DNA from: Streptomyces griseoloalbus
Lineage (GTDB): Bacteria; Actinomycetota; Actinomycetes; Streptomycetales; Streptomycetaceae
DNA length: 64,000 bases
NCBI GenBank assembly: GCA_014650015.1
Contig: BMUD01000010.1
Span: 124,001 to 188,000 of the forward strand
Reading direction: 5' to 3'
Positions 54,148-63,848 of this stretch are shown here, in pieces. Below the pieces are notes generated by a model. The model ran no database searches and was not told the DNA's origin. It saw only the letters and a program-made list of their open reading frames with translations. Both the position numbers and the translations under genes were made by a program. The number at the start of each line of letters is the position of its first letter. Position 1 is the first letter of the stretch.

Positions 54148-55485
54148 TCAGCCTCGCACGAGGCAGGGTCGCTTCGCGTCGAACTGCCAGCCGGGGAGCA
54201 GGTACTGCATGCCGATGGCGTCGTCCCGCGCCCCCAGGGCCTTCGTCCGGTAGAGCTCGTGGGCGGCGAGGAGGCGGTCCATGTCGAGCTGGACGCCGAG
54301 GCCGGGTGCGTCGGGGACGGCGATCTCGCCGCCGACGATGCGGGGCGGTTCCGTGGTGAGCCGTTCCAAGCCCTCCTGCCAGATCCAGTGCGTGTCCAAG
54401 GCGTTGTACGCGCCGGGCGCCGCGGCTCCGCAGTGGGTGACCATGGCGAGCGAGATGTCGAAGTGGTTGTTGGAGTGGCAACCCCAGGTCAGTCCCATCG
54501 CGTTGCACAACTGCGCCACGCGCACGGAGCCCTGCATGGTCCAGAAGTGCGGGTCGGCCAACGGGATGGAGACCGACTGCAGGGCGAGGGCATGGGTCAG
54601 CTGCCGCCAGTCGGTGGCGATCATGTTGGTCGCGGTGGGCAGACCGGTCGCGCGGCGGAACTCGGCGAGGACCTCCCGCCCGGAGTAGTCGCCCTCGGCT
54701 CCGCAGGGGTCCTCGGCGTAGGCGAGCGTCCCGACGAGCGGCGCGCAGAGTTCGATGGCCTCGCGCAGCGACCATGCGCCGTTGGGGTCGAGGGTGATCC
54801 GGGCCTCGGGGAAGCGGTCCTTCAGCGCGCGGACGGCCCTGACCTCCTCCGCGCCGTCCAGGACGCCGCCTTTCAGTTTGAAATCGCGGAAACCGTACAG
54901 CTCATAGGTGGCCTCGGCCTGGCGGACGATCGCCTCGGGGGTCAGGGCCTCCTCGTGCCGGATCCGGTACCAGTCGGTGTCCGCGTCGGGTTCGCGGACG
55001 TATTCGAGGTCGGTGTGGTCGGGGTTGCCGACGTAGAAGAGGTAGCCCAGCACCCGTACCGAGTCGCGCTGCTGACCGTCGCCGAGCAGTGCCGCGATCG
55101 GTACGTCCAGGTGCTGGCCCAAGAGGTCCAGCAGGGCCGACTCGACGGCGGTGACCGCGTGGACGGTGGTGCGCAGGTCGAAGGTCTGCGCACCGCGCCC
55201 GCCGGAGTCGCGGTCGGCGAAGCGGTCCGCGATCTCACGCAGGACGCGCTTGTAGTCGCCGACCTTCGCACCGACCACGAGCTGCTCGGCGTCCCGCAGG
55301 GTCTGTGTGATCTTCTCCCCGCCGGGCACTTCCCCCAGTCCGGTGCGTCCCTCGGAGTCGGTCAGGACGACGACGTTGCGGGTGAAGTAGGGGCCGTGGG
55401 CGCCGGAGAGGTTCAATTCCATGCAGTCGCGGCCCGCCACGGGGTAGACGGAGAACGCGGTGACGGTCGGCTGGCTCGTGCTCAT
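54148..55485 (-). CDS. gudD: Glucarate dehydratase
   Basis: A 445-residue enolase-superfamily enzyme that dehydrates D-glucarate (and L-idarate) to 5-dehydro-4-deoxy-D-glucarate. Length equals that of E. coli GudD. The KxK base is in FRDFKLKGG, metal ligands lie around DPNGAW and [18 protein letters not shown] is a family signature, and the second base His is in SNNHFDIS. It is the last gene of a three-gene operon with a permease and the next pathway enzyme. Confidence 0.95.
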   Translation of the reverse strand: MSTSQPTVTAFSVYPVAGRDCMELNLSGAHGPYFTRNVVVLTDSEGRTGLGEVPGGEKITQTLRDAEQLVVGAKVGDYKRVLREIADRFADRDSGGRGAQTFDLRTTVHAVTAVESALLDLLGQHLDVPIAALLGDGQQRDSVRVLGYLFYVGNPDHTDLEYVREPDADTDWYRIRHEEALTPEAIVRQAEATYELYGFRDFKLKGGVLDGAEEVRAVRALKDRFPEARITLDPNGAWSLREAIELCAPLVGTLAYAEDPCGAEGDYSGREVLAEFRRATGLPTATNMIATDWRQLTHALALQSVSIPLADPHFWTMQGSVRVAQLCNAMGLTWGCHSNNHFDISLAMVTHCGAAAPGAYNALDTHWIWQEGLERLTTEPPRIVGGEIAVPDAPGLGVQLDMDRLLAAHELYRTKALGARDDAIGMQYLLPGWQFDAKRPCLVRG

Positions 55486-55535
55486 ACTCTCTTCACATTC
55501 CTTGCATGACGGGGGAGGAGGGGCAGGACAGACGG

Positions 55536-56873
55536 TCACAGACTGAGAACGTCGAGTACCTGCTCGGCGGCCAGGACGCCGCCCAGGCCGAGGACGGCGA
55601 GCACGGTCGTATAGCTGGTACGGACCTTGATCGCTTCGATGACGGAGAGGTTGAAGTACTCCTTGAAGAGCCAGAAGCCGGGGTCGTTGACGTGGGAGAA
55701 GGCGATGGAGCCACAGGCGACGGCGAGGACCATCACCTCCGGGTGGACCCCGCTGCCCGCCAGGAGCGGCAGCACCACGCCGGAGGCCGTGACGACGGCG
55801 ACGGTCGCCGAGCCGAGGGCTATGCGGAGGATGACGGCGACGAGCCAGGCCAGGATGATCGGCGAGACGGACCAGCCGTCGGTGGCGTCCTTGATGTAGT
55901 CGGAGATCCCGCCCTCGACGAGGACGTTCTTGAACGCCCCGCCCGCGCCGATCACCAGCAGGATCATCGCCATCGCCTTGGCCGCCGAGGAGCATGAGGC
56001 GCCGACCTCCTCCAGGGTCCGGCCGATCCGCGGCCCGAACGCCCAGATCGCCAGGCACAGCGTCAGCATCAGCGCGATCGGCGCCGAACCGATGAACGCG
56101 ACGAAGTGCAGGAACCCGGTCTCGGCGGAGGTGGCCATGTCGGTCACGGCGGCCGCCACAATCAGCGCCACGGGGAACAGCGCCACGAACAGCGACCAGC
56201 CGAGGCCGGGCATCTCCTCGTCGGTGAACTCGCGTTCGCTGACCAGGCCCTGGGGGATGGAGGGCGTCATGGCCTTGATGAACGGCAGGCGGGGCCAGAC
56301 CAGGGCGATGAGCACGCCGGCGGGGACGGCGATGAACAGGCCGTAGAACAGGGTCAGTCCGACGGAGGCGTCGAAGGTCGCGGCGACGGCGGTGGGGCCG
56401 GGATGCGGCGGCAGGAAGCTGTGCATCGTCGACAGCGTGATGGACATCGGCAGGCCGACCCACAGCAGTGGTGCCCCCGTGACCCTGACCAGGGTGAACG
56501 CGATGGGCACGATGATGATGAAGGCGACCTCGTAGAACATGGTCACGCCGATCAGCATCGCGGTGACCACCATCGCCACCTGCACCCAGCGCGGGCCGAA
56601 GGCGTCGAGGAGCTTGCCGGCGATGCGCTGGGCCGCGCCGGAGTCACCCATGACCCGGCCGAGCATGGCACCGAGACCGATCGTGAGCATGGTGTCGCCG
56701 ATCTGCCCCCCGATGCCCTCGGAGAGGACGTCCGGGATCGTCGCGACCGGAATGCCCTGTACCAGCCCGACGCCGACCGCCACGAGCAGCAGTGCCACGA
56801 AGCCGTTGAGTTTCAGCCTGGTCATGAAGATCAGCAGGACCAGGACGCTGATCCCGACTACGAGCAGGGGCAT
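55536..56873 (-). CDS. GntP-family permease (probable glucarate/gluconate transporter)
   Basis: A 445-residue inner-membrane proton symporter with about twelve helices. [15 protein letters not shown] and [11 protein letters not shown] are GntP-family signatures. GntP carriers take up gluconate and related sugar acids; its place between kdgD-like and gudD genes points to D-glucarate. The gap to gudD is 50 bases and to the upstream dehydratase gene 129 bases. Confidence 0.92.
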   Translation of the reverse strand: MPLLVVGISVLVLLIFMTRLKLNGFVALLLVAVGVGLVQGIPVATIPDVLSEGIGGQIGDTMLTIGLGAMLGRVMGDSGAAQRIAGKLLDAFGPRWVQVAMVVTAMLIGVTMFYEVAFIIIVPIAFTLVRVTGAPLLWVGLPMSITLSTMHSFLPPHPGPTAVAATFDASVGLTLFYGLFIAVPAGVLIALVWPRLPFIKAMTPSIPQGLVSEREFTDEEMPGLGWSLFVALFPVALIVAAAVTDMATSAETGFLHFVAFIGSAPIALMLTLCLAIWAFGPRIGRTLEEVGASCSSAAKAMAMILLVIGAGGAFKNVLVEGGISDYIKDATDGWSVSPIILAWLVAVILRIALGSATVAVVTASGVVLPLLAGSGVHPEVMVLAVACGSIAFSHVNDPGFWLFKEYFNLSVIEAIKVRTSYTTVLAVLGLGGVLAAEQVLDVLSL

Positions 56874-57002
56874 GGCAGTTCTCCTTTGAACTGTCGGGCG
56901 AGAGGAGGACGCGGGGCGGAGAAGAGGAGGACGCGGGCGAGGAGTCCGGCAGGCACGGCGGGGTGCCCACGGCTGCGGCGGGCGACTCGCCGTGCGGAGG
57001 TG

Positions 57003-57962
57003 TCAGGCGGGTCGCCGTACCGCGCCGACGAGGCTCAGCCCGTGGTCCAGCACCTTCTCCAGATCGGACAGATCGGCCGGGGCGGGGTCGGTGAGCGGGG
57101 CGCGCACCGGGCCGACCGGGAGGCCCCGCAGCCGGGCGGCGGCCTTCACCAGCGACACCGCGTATCCGGGGACGCGGTCGCGGAGTTCGACGAACGGGAC
57201 GTAGAAGTCGCGCAGCAGCGTGTCGACGGTGCCGTGGTCGCCGTCGCGCAGCGCGGTGAAGCAGGCCTCGGCGATCTCGGGGGCGAAGGCGTGGACGGCC
57301 GAGGAGTAGGCCGGGACGCCGACGGTGGCGTACGCGCGGGCCTGGATCTCCGCGGTGGCGGCCCCGTTGAAGAAGAGGAAGTCCTCGGGGGCGGCGAGGG
57401 TGAGGCGCTGCAGCCGGTCGAGGTCGCTGTGGCCGTCCTTGAGCCCGATGACGCTCGGGATCTCCGCCACACGCCGCAAAGAGGCCGCCGTGAAGGCGAC
57501 GTGTCCGCGCTGGTAGGCGATGAGCGGTAGCCGGGTGCCCCCGGCGATCCTGCGTAGTTGCTCCACCAGGCCGTCCTGCGGGGCGCTGACCAGGTAGTGG
57601 GGCAGTACCAGCGCGGCGTCGGCGCCGGCGTCCTCGGCGATGCGAGCGAAGCGGACGGCCTGGGCCCAGCCGTAGCCGATGCCCGCGATCACCGGGAGGC
57701 GCCCGTCGGTGAGCTCGACCGTGGCCTGTACGACCGCCCGGTACTCGTCCTCGTCCAGCGAGAAGAACTCGCCGGTGCCGCAGGCGGGGAAGACGGCGCC
57801 GGGGGCGGTGGCGATCCGGTCGGCCAGGTAGGCCCGGTATGCGTCCAGGTCGAGACTGCCGTCATCCCGGAAGCTGGTGAGGGGGAAGGACAGAACCCCA
57901 CCCGCCATCCCGTCCCGGAGCCGCTGAGCGACCTGTGCGGCCTCGGCGCTGATCCCTGTCAT
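57003..57962 (-). CDS. 5-dehydro-4-deoxyglucarate dehydratase
   Basis: A 319-residue TIM-barrel enzyme of the DHDPS/NAL family that converts 5-dehydro-4-deoxy-D-glucarate to 2,5-dioxopentanoate with loss of CO2 and water. FPLTSFRDDGSLDLDAYRAYLA and ACGTGEFFSLDEDEY are characteristic of this subfamily. The Schiff-base lysine is in SVIGLKDGHSD, and the catalytic Tyr in LIAYQRG. It is the first gene of the glucarate operon. The following enzyme, 2,5-dioxopentanoate dehydrogenase, is not in the window. Confidence 0.92.
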   Translation of the reverse strand: MTGISAEAAQVAQRLRDGMAGGVLSFPLTSFRDDGSLDLDAYRAYLADRIATAPGAVFPACGTGEFFSLDEDEYRAVVQATVELTDGRLPVIAGIGYGWAQAVRFARIAEDAGADAALVLPHYLVSAPQDGLVEQLRRIAGGTRLPLIAYQRGHVAFTAASLRRVAEIPSVIGLKDGHSDLDRLQRLTLAAPEDFLFFNGAATAEIQARAYATVGVPAYSSAVHAFAPEIAEACFTALRDGDHGTVDTLLRDFYVPFVELRDRVPGYAVSLVKAAARLRGLPVGPVRAPLTDPAPADLSDLEKVLDHGLSLVGAVRRPA

Positions 57963-57970
57963 GAGCCATC

Positions 57971-58006
57971 CCTATATACAGATGCTGTCTGCGTATGTAG
58001 ATGGAG
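57971..58006. promoter_or_regulatory. Operator and promoters between kdgD-like gene and iclR
   Basis: The AT-rich stretch holds CAGA-TGCTG-TCTG (57979-57991), an inverted repeat, and a direct repeat TATACAGATG / TATGTAGATG. On the minus strand TATATA/TATAGG lies just upstream of the dehydratase start. An IclR dimer site over the operon promoter is the likely meaning. Confidence 0.55.
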
Positions 58007-58063
58007 GCTAGGTCTGTGAACAGGACGGGTCAATGGGCAGGCCGTCACGAATTCGCGCGGACT

Positions 58064-58075
58064 TACGATGAGCTC
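58064..58075 (+). promoter_or_regulatory. -10 element for leaderless iclR
   Basis: TACGAT (58064-58069) is followed by six bases and the ATG at 58076. No Shine-Dalgarno is seen, so a leaderless transcript is likely. Confidence 0.45.
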
Positions 58076-58867
58076 ATGCTTGAGAAGACAGGCGTCCGTG
58101 GGGTGAAGTCGGCGGCCCGAACCGTCGCACTGCTGGAACTCCTCGCGGAGCGGGGCGAGCAGCCCTCACGCCTGGACCAGCTCGCTGAGGATTTGGACGT
58201 GCCGCGCAGCAGCATGTACCAACTGCTGCAGACCCTCGTCGACTGCGGCTGGGTCCGCACCGACGCCACCGGCTCCCTCTACGGCATCGGCATCCGCGCA
58301 CTGCTCACCGGCACCAGTTACCTCGACGGCGACCGCTGCATCAGGGTCGTCCGCCCCTACCTCGATGAGGCGTCGGACGCGCTCGGCGAGACGATCCACA
58401 TGGCCCGGCTCGACGGACCGGACGTCGTCTACCTCGCCACTCGCGAGTCCCACGAGTACCTGCGCACCATCAGCCGCGTCGGCCGTCGCGTCCCGGCCCA
58501 TGCCGGCGGGCTCGGCAAGGCCCTCCTCGCCGAGCGCCGCGACGACGACCTTCCTCTTCCGGACGGACCGTTGACCGCCCTCACGGAGAACACGCACACC
58601 ACCCGTGCTTCCCTCCACGCCGACCTGGCCGGGGTCCGCGAACGCGGATACTCCGTGGACCGCGAGGAGACGGTCATCGGCATCGCCGGCTTCGGCTTCG
58701 CTCTTCGCTACACGACCCCGGCCACCGACGCCATCAGCTGCTCGGTCCCGGTGGCCCGTCTGACCCCCGAGCACGAGTCCCGCATCCTCTCCGTGATGCG
58801 GGAGACGCGAGCGAAGATCGAATCCCAGATGCCGCCTGCCTCAGGCGTACCCGACTGGCGCCAGTGA
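58076..58867 (+). CDS. IclR-family regulator of glucarate operon
   Basis: A 263-residue IclR regulator. The winged helix (RLDQLAEDLDVPRSSMYQLLQTLVDCGWV) is followed by the effector-binding domain (HMARLDGPDVVYLATRES, PAHAGGLGKALLA, DREETVIGIAGFGFALRY). It is divergent from the glucarate operon and the two share a short AT-rich control region, so it probably regulates that operon with glucarate or a pathway intermediate as effector. ATG 58076 is preferred over earlier in-frame starts because of the -10 box. Confidence 0.92.
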   Translation: MLEKTGVRGVKSAARTVALLELLAERGEQPSRLDQLAEDLDVPRSSMYQLLQTLVDCGWVRTDATGSLYGIGIRALLTGTSYLDGDRCIRVVRPYLDEASDALGETIHMARLDGPDVVYLATRESHEYLRTISRVGRRVPAHAGGLGKALLAERRDDDLPLPDGPLTALTENTHTTRASLHADLAGVRERGYSVDREETVIGIAGFGFALRYTTPATDAISCSVPVARLTPEHESRILSVMRETRAKIESQMPPASGVPDWRQ

Positions 58868-59121
58868 GCTCGGGCGGCAATCGTCGACGGCCGGAGGATC
58901 ATGGGCCTGTCGGCGGGTGCGGTCGCCGAACTCGAGCCTGTCTCATCTGATCCAGTTCTGTCGCATCGTCAATCAGCGTGCGTGAACGTGGCGTGGACCA
59001 CCAGCAAGGCGCAGGGCTCAGCCGCGATCAGTGCGCGAGTGCAGCCTTGCCGTTTGTGCGTCCATCCCGTTGAATTCTGCCTCACACAACATAACAGCCG
59101 CTGTATGTGGGGGATTTGACC

Positions 59122-59835
59122 ATGAGCACTGGACAGCCCGAACCAGGGTCGCCTCCCACGCCCACGACACCGCCCCCGCCCGCATCCCCGCCCTCACCCG
59201 TCCCGCAGCCGGGTCGTAGAGCCGAGACGGCTGCCCTGGTGACCGCCCTCACCGGTGTCGCTGGTCTCTTCCTTGGGTTTTTCGGCGTCCCCTCGGTCAT
59301 CACGCCACCTACTGCCCGGACGGTCACCGCCACGGAGACCGTTACTGCTACCGCGACGGTGACGGTCATGGCCTCCCCCTCTGCGCCTGGGGGGAGCGCC
59401 ACCGGCGGTCCCTCGCCGAGTTCGAGTGCCCGTGCAGCCAAGGAGATCCCGCTCACCGATGTCGAGCCTCTGGGGGCGGGCTACGTCAACACGGAGCGCA
59501 AGGCGGTGACGATGGGCGGCAAACGCTTCGACAACGCCATTGTCGCGGAGGAACTGGGATTCTACGAATCCCTGACCTACAGCATCAACGAGCGGTACAA
59601 GAAGCTTACCCTAACCGTGGGGCTGGACGACGACAGCCCCGCGTACCCGGCCACGGTGACCTTCAGGAGCGGTGGCGAGTACGGGAAGACGTTGAAGAGC
59701 GCGACTGCAGAGATCAATCGGCCCGTGGAAGTGACCGTGGACGTGACTGGTGTAGCCATCCTGACGATCGAGGCCACGAGCGACGACGGCGGTTGCACTG
59801 TAGGCCTGGGTAACCCAGTTCTCCACCGGGACTGA
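59122..59835 (+). CDS. Membrane-anchored protein with NPCBM-like C-terminal domain
   Basis: A 237-residue protein. A Pro/Thr-rich N-terminus is followed by one membrane helix (AALVTALTGVAGLFLGFFGV), a Thr/Val/Ser-rich stalk, and an exported C-terminal domain (GAGYVNTERKAVTMGGKRFDNAI, LTLTVGLDDDSPAYPATVTF) resembling NPCBM/NEW2 sugar-associated modules. Codon use is less GC-rich at third positions than in the neighbours, which suggests transfer. GGGGG lies ten bases before the ATG. It probably sits on the cell surface; the function is unknown. Confidence 0.75.
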   Translation: MSTGQPEPGSPPTPTTPPPPASPPSPVPQPGRRAETAALVTALTGVAGLFLGFFGVPSVITPPTARTVTATETVTATATVTVMASPSAPGGSATGGPSPSSSARAAKEIPLTDVEPLGAGYVNTERKAVTMGGKRFDNAIVAEELGFYESLTYSINERYKKLTLTVGLDDDSPAYPATVTFRSGGEYGKTLKSATAEINRPVEVTVDVTGVAILTIEATSDDGGCTVGLGNPVLHRD

Positions 59836-60389
59836 TGCATGGCATGGGCCACAGTGGCCATTCCCCCACGCACTTGATGCGGTCGGCGCAGGCTCCACGA
59901 CCGTCTTGTCGTGCAACGCCGGCCGGCATGAAGGACGCCGACGGCCGTGAACGGCCGATGTGGCGCACCCACTGGTGGGCGCCCGACGGCCGCCACGGCG
60001 ACCAGCCGCACCCGCTGTCCCGAAGGTGGTCGGGGTGGGTGAGCAGGAGGCGGGCCAATCGTCGCGGGGTGGTGACGGGCCGGTCGTCTTCGGCCCGGCC
60101 CTGGGTGATGCAGCGGTAGCGGAGGTTGAAGCTGCCGGTGCACTTTGCTGACCAGCACGCCTGCCGGACGTCGCTGACGTGCGCAAACGCGCTTCGGCCG
60201 CTGCCTCCCGGGGCATCCTGAGGCTGTCCGCGATCCGCAAGCACCGCCCGGCCGACGGACCCAGGGGGGACCACCCTTGCTGTCGGCGAGTCGGTTTCGA
60301 GTCGGTCCGGCGAGGCCGGAAATCGACGCTTGACGTTTCAACATATTCGCTGTGAACATGCAGGCGACGTCCTCGGAATGGAGCCTTTC
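59836..60389. pseudogene. Gene-poor stretch with a possible transposase remnant
   Basis: No intact gene is seen in these 554 bp. On the minus strand a piece TTPRRLARLLLTHPDHLRD (about 60010-60080) resembles part of ISL3-type transposases, followed by shifted frames. This suggests a decayed insertion sequence, but the match is short and from memory. Confidence 0.3.
60217..60233 (+). repeat. Near copy of the 53954 repeat
   Basis: CCTGAGGCTGTCCGCGA differs by one base from the repeat unit at 53954-53993 and has the same orientation. The two sites bracket the glucarate operon, iclR and the NPCBM-like gene. Confidence 0.6.
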
Positions 60390-60770
60390 ATGCGTTTCAG
60401 GGCCATCGCCCTCGCAGCGATACCCGCAGCCTTCCTCGGTGTCATGGCCTCCGCGCCCAGCGCGTCGGCGTGGGCGCCCGGGAACTGCCAGGCAGGCACG
60501 TTCTGTGTCTGGCCCGAATGGTGGTACGGCGACACGGATGTGCCACCGTCGCTGGCGACCGACCGTGAATGGTCCGGCAGCGTTCCCGGCAACATCTTCT
60601 ACAACAACACGTCGCGGGACGTCACGATGACGTACGTCGTCGCCGGGGACGAGGGGCAGGGACCTGCCTACACGACGTGCGTCAACAGCCATCAGGGCAG
60701 TTACTTCACGATGCCCATGCACGTCACGGACGTCGCTTGGCGCGAGGACGACGGCACCCCCTGCTGGTGA
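60390..60770 (+). CDS. Secreted peptidase-inhibitor I36-like protein
   Basis: A 126-residue secreted protein. The signal peptide (AIALAAIPAAFLGVMASAPSASA) leads to a mature domain of about 100 residues with CQAGTFCVWPEWWYGD and later VNSHQGSYFTMPMHVTDVAWREDD, typical of the Streptomyces I36 (SMPI-like) beta/gamma-crystallin group. Four cysteines suggest two disulfides. GGAATGGAG precedes the ATG at 60390. Metalloprotease inhibition is a family property and is not shown here. Confidence 0.8.
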   Translation: MRFRAIALAAIPAAFLGVMASAPSASAWAPGNCQAGTFCVWPEWWYGDTDVPPSLATDREWSGSVPGNIFYNNTSRDVTMTYVVAGDEGQGPAYTTCVNSHQGSYFTMPMHVTDVAWREDDGTPCW

Positions 60771-61163
60771 CCGCCCCGAAACGCCGTTTCCCCCGGCGCT
60801 GAGTGCGTTGAGTGCCCAACGTCTTCGCTGAGCGGGGCCGTTGAGTCGCGGGCGGTGCGCGTACGAAGTGAAGTTCCTGGTGGACGGGTGGGTCCCGAGT
60901 CCATGCCGTCCACCAGGTCGCCGGTGCCGCCCGGCGCACGTACAGCTCGCCGGCCCCGTCGCCCGCGAGCGCGTCACCACCGTGCGCGATCAGCTACGAC
61001 GGTGCCCGCCCCGGCCCCCGCCCGCCCCCACGCCGCGATACCCCGCGCAGGATCCCGGACCGCCCGACGAAGCGACCGCCCGGCCGGCGCGGTGACCGCA
61101 CCACGGTGACCCCGCCCGGCCGGCGCGTTCGAGGTCCGGCGCGGCGGCGCGGGGCGTTGCCGC
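60771..61163. other. Intergenic region without supported gene
   Basis: This 393-bp, very GC-rich gap between two convergent genes has only overlapping open frames without ribosome sites or recognisable domains. I see no gene and no clear terminator in it. Confidence 0.4.
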
Positions 61164-61778
61164 TCAGGGCCGTGCCCTGGCTCCATGGGGCGGGGGACGC
61201 AGATCGAGCTGGGCCCAGACGACGCGTCCGGGCCTGCCCTGCGTGCGGCTGACCGCCCAGTCGCTGCTGAGCGCGTCCACCAGGAGCAGCCCGCGCCCGT
61301 TCTGGTCGTCGGGGCCCGGCCGCCGGAGCAGGGGCAGTTCCCGACCGCGGGCCTGGTCCTCGACCTCGATGCGGATCCGGTGGGCCGTCACGTGCACCCG
61401 GCACACGATCCGGTCGCCGGCCGAGTGGGTGAGCGCGTTGGTGACGAGTTCCGAGGTCACGATGACAGCGTTGTCGCACACCTCGTCGCCGACACCCCGC
61501 GCGGTGAGTAGTTCGCGCACGCCCTCACGGGCGGTACGCACGGACGCCGGGGCCGCCCACAGGTCGAACGCGCGGGTCTCACGGGGGGCGTGGGCCACGG
61601 GGGGCCCGGAGGCGAGACGGCCGAGGCCGTCCGGCTGGGGGAGTGGAGCCGTTCGCTCGCCTCCGGGCGATCTTGGGGAGGGCTCGTTCGTGGCGTGGTG
61701 CAGCGGCCTGGGTAAGGGGAGCCGAGCCATCTCCGTGGGCCTTTCGTCTGCCTGCGCACGTGGGGGTACGTCCTGCAC
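61164..61778 (-). CDS. ATP-binding anti-sigma-type kinase (RsbW/SpoIIAB-like)
   Basis: A 204-residue protein with a disordered N-terminus of about 70 residues and a GHKL ATPase fold. The N box is SELVTNALTHS and the G box NGRGLLLVDALSSDWA; between them is the beta-strand RIRIEVEDQARG. Such proteins act as serine kinases on anti-anti-sigma factors or, in this gene context, as partners of divergent XRE/DUF5753 regulators. ATG 61778 is taken; an ATG at 61730 would remove part of the disordered tail. Confidence 0.85.
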   Translation of the reverse strand: MQDVPPRAQADERPTEMARLPLPRPLHHATNEPSPRSPGGERTAPLPQPDGLGRLASGPPVAHAPRETRAFDLWAAPASVRTAREGVRELLTARGVGDEVCDNAVIVTSELVTNALTHSAGDRIVCRVHVTAHRIRIEVEDQARGRELPLLRRPGPDDQNGRGLLLVDALSSDWAVSRTQGRPGRVVWAQLDLRPPPHGARARP

Positions 61779-61878
61779 GGGCCATGGACAAACCGGCCGG
61801 TGCTCAACGGCCCTTCAGTGGGCCGGGGGACGGTGTGGACACTCTGGCACCCGTCAACCACAGCTCGCAACCGGCAAG

Positions 61879-61907
61879 TTGAAATTTGCAGTCGACTGCG
61901 TGCATGC
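61879..61907 (+). promoter_or_regulatory. Promoter with palindromic spacer upstream of XRE gene
   Basis: TTGAAA (61879-61884), a 17-bp spacer and GCATGC (61902-61907) form a promoter candidate. The spacer contains the perfect palindrome GCAGTCGACTGC (61888-61899), well placed for repressor binding. Confidence 0.5.
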
Positions 61908-61996
61908 TGCTCGGGACGACAACTGATCGCATCTGTTCGTGTGGAGTGCGCGCATGAGACGGTGAGGGCGGAACACCCGGTGCGAGGGGGCGAGGC

Positions 61997-62872
61997 GTGA
62001 GCGCGGAGACCGACTGGGGCGGTGCCCCTTCCGTCCTGCGCATGATCCTCGGCAGACAGCTCGAGGAGCTGCGCACCCGCGCCGGTCTGACCTACGAGGA
62101 GGCCGGGGCGGCCATCGGGGTCAGCCACTCCACGATCCGCCGGATGGAGGCCGCCAAGGTGGCCCGGCTCCGGCTGGCGGACGCCGAGAAACTGCTCCGG
62201 GTCTACGGCGTGACGGACGAGCAGGAGATCGACACCTTCCTGAAGTCCGTCCGCGAGGCCAACAAGCGGGGGTGGTGGCACACCTACCGCGACGTGATGC
62301 CGGACTGGTTCGCCGCCTATCTGAGCCTGGAACAGGCGGCACTGCAGATCCGCGCCTACGAGAGCCAGTTCGTCCACGGTCTGTTGCAGACGCAGGCCTA
62401 CGCACGCGCGTTGCTGACCGCGGGCAACCCGCATGCCCCGGCCGAGGCGACCGCGCGCCGGGTGGCGCTGCGGATGCGCCGGCAGGAGTTGCTGAGACGT
62501 CGGACGCCACCGCGGGTGTGGGTGGTGATGGACGAGACGGTGCTCCGGTGGCCGGTCGGAGGCGCGGACGTGATGCGCGCCCAGATCGATCACCTCATCG
62601 AGGTCCAGCGACTGCCCCACGTGACACTGCAGATCATGCCGTTCGTCAACGGCCCGCACCCGGCCATGAGAGCCGGCGCCTTCCAGCTCTTCCGCTTCCG
62701 GGCGCGTGAACTGCCCGACGTCGTCTACCTCGACGGTCTGGTGGGCGCCGTCTACCTCGACAAGGGCGACGACGTCGTGGTGTACCGCGAGGCCCTCGAC
62801 CGGGTGGGCGCCCAGGCGACGCCCACGACGAGGACCGAGGCCGTTCTCGACCGGATCCGCAAGGACCTCTGA
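61997..62872 (+). CDS. XRE-family regulator with DUF5753 domain
   Basis: A 291-residue regulator. The N-terminal helix-turn-helix (LRTRAGLTYEEAGAAIGVSHSTIRRMEAAK) is followed by the DUF5753 domain (YLSLEQAALQIRAYESQFV, GLLQTQAYARALL, LPHVTLQIMPF, DVVYLDGLVGAVYLD). It is divergent from the ATP-binding protein gene, the pairing seen many times in Streptomyces genomes, often with a DUF397 gene, which is absent here. Such loci affect development and antibiotic production. The start is a GTG. Confidence 0.9.
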   Translation: MSAETDWGGAPSVLRMILGRQLEELRTRAGLTYEEAGAAIGVSHSTIRRMEAAKVARLRLADAEKLLRVYGVTDEQEIDTFLKSVREANKRGWWHTYRDVMPDWFAAYLSLEQAALQIRAYESQFVHGLLQTQAYARALLTAGNPHAPAEATARRVALRMRRQELLRRRTPPRVWVVMDETVLRWPVGGADVMRAQIDHLIEVQRLPHVTLQIMPFVNGPHPAMRAGAFQLFRFRARELPDVVYLDGLVGAVYLDKGDDVVVYREALDRVGAQATPTTRTEAVLDRIRKDL

Positions 62873-62928
62873 GGCCCCCCGCCCGCCGGGCCCCGACCCG
62901 GACAGCCGACATGCGAAGGAGACACCAG

Positions 62929-63744
62929 GTGCCCGAGAGTGGATGGTCGGCCGACCGCATCGACACCGAGAACGCGCACTCCGCGCGGATCTACGACTAC
63001 ATCCTCGGCGGCAAGGACTACTATCCGGCGGACCAGGAGGCCGGCGACGCCATGGCCCGGGAGTGGCCCGCGCTTCCCGTCCACATGCGCGCCAACCGGG
63101 ACTGGATGAACCGGGCGGTGCGCTGGCTCGTCGAGGAAGCGGGGATGCGCCAGTTCCTGGACATCGGCACCGGCATCCCCACCTCCCCGAACCTCCACGA
63201 GATCGCCCAGTCGGTGGCTCCCGCGTCACGCGTGGTCTACGTCGACAACGACCCCATCGTCCTCACCCTCTCCCAGGGGCTCCTGGCCAGCACGCCCGAG
63301 GGAAGGACCTCGTACATCGAGGCCGACTTCCGCGACCCGGCGAGCATCCTGGACGCCCCCGAACTGCGGGAGACCCTCGACCTGGACCGGCCGGTGGCCC
63401 TGACGGTCATCGCCATCGTCCACTTCGTCCTCGACGAGGACGACGCCGTCGGCATCGTCCGGCGTCTGCTGGAGCCGCTTCCCTCGGGCAGTTACCTGGC
63501 GATGTCCATCGGCACGGCCGAGTTCGCCCCCGAGGAGGTGGGGCGGGTGGCCCGCGAGTACGCGGCGCGCAACATGCCGATGCGGCTGCGCACCATCGAC
63601 GAGGCCCACGAGTTCTTCGAGGGCCTGGACCTGGTCGAGCCGGGCATCGTCCAGGTGCACAAGTGGCACCCGGACGGCACCGGCGAACAGGGCATCCGCG
63701 ACGAGGACATCGCGATGTACGGGGCGGTCGCCCGCAAGCCGTAG
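62929..63744 (+). CDS. SAM-dependent methyltransferase of SAV2177 (DUF574) family
   Basis: A 271-residue methyltransferase-fold protein. Its opening HSARIYDYILGGKDYYPADQ is the SAV2177-family signature. The SAM-binding motif I is FLDIGTGIPT, and VVYVDNDPIVL holds the acidic residue for the ribose. Targets are unknown, and proteins of this family are common beside XRE/DUF5753 genes. The GTG at 62929 is chosen because GAAGGAG lies 8 bases upstream; an ATG at 62911 precedes that site and is less likely. Confidence 0.88.
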   Translation: MPESGWSADRIDTENAHSARIYDYILGGKDYYPADQEAGDAMAREWPALPVHMRANRDWMNRAVRWLVEEAGMRQFLDIGTGIPTSPNLHEIAQSVAPASRVVYVDNDPIVLTLSQGLLASTPEGRTSYIEADFRDPASILDAPELRETLDLDRPVALTVIAIVHFVLDEDDAVGIVRRLLEPLPSGSYLAMSIGTAEFAPEEVGRVAREYAARNMPMRLRTIDEAHEFFEGLDLVEPGIVQVHKWHPDGTGEQGIRDEDIAMYGAVARKP

Positions 63745-63848
63745 GACCCGGGGCGGGCGCGGCCCGGGAAGTCGCCCGGCGGGCCGCGCCCGCGCGGCTG
63801 TTCTCGCCGTCCACTCCTCGGGCGTCACCCGCCGGACCACGACAACCG

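Noticed and set aside
58919-59000. GAGCCTGTCTCATCTGATC resembles the ends of some insertion sequences
   Set aside because: No second end or transposase is found nearby, and the match is too short to call.
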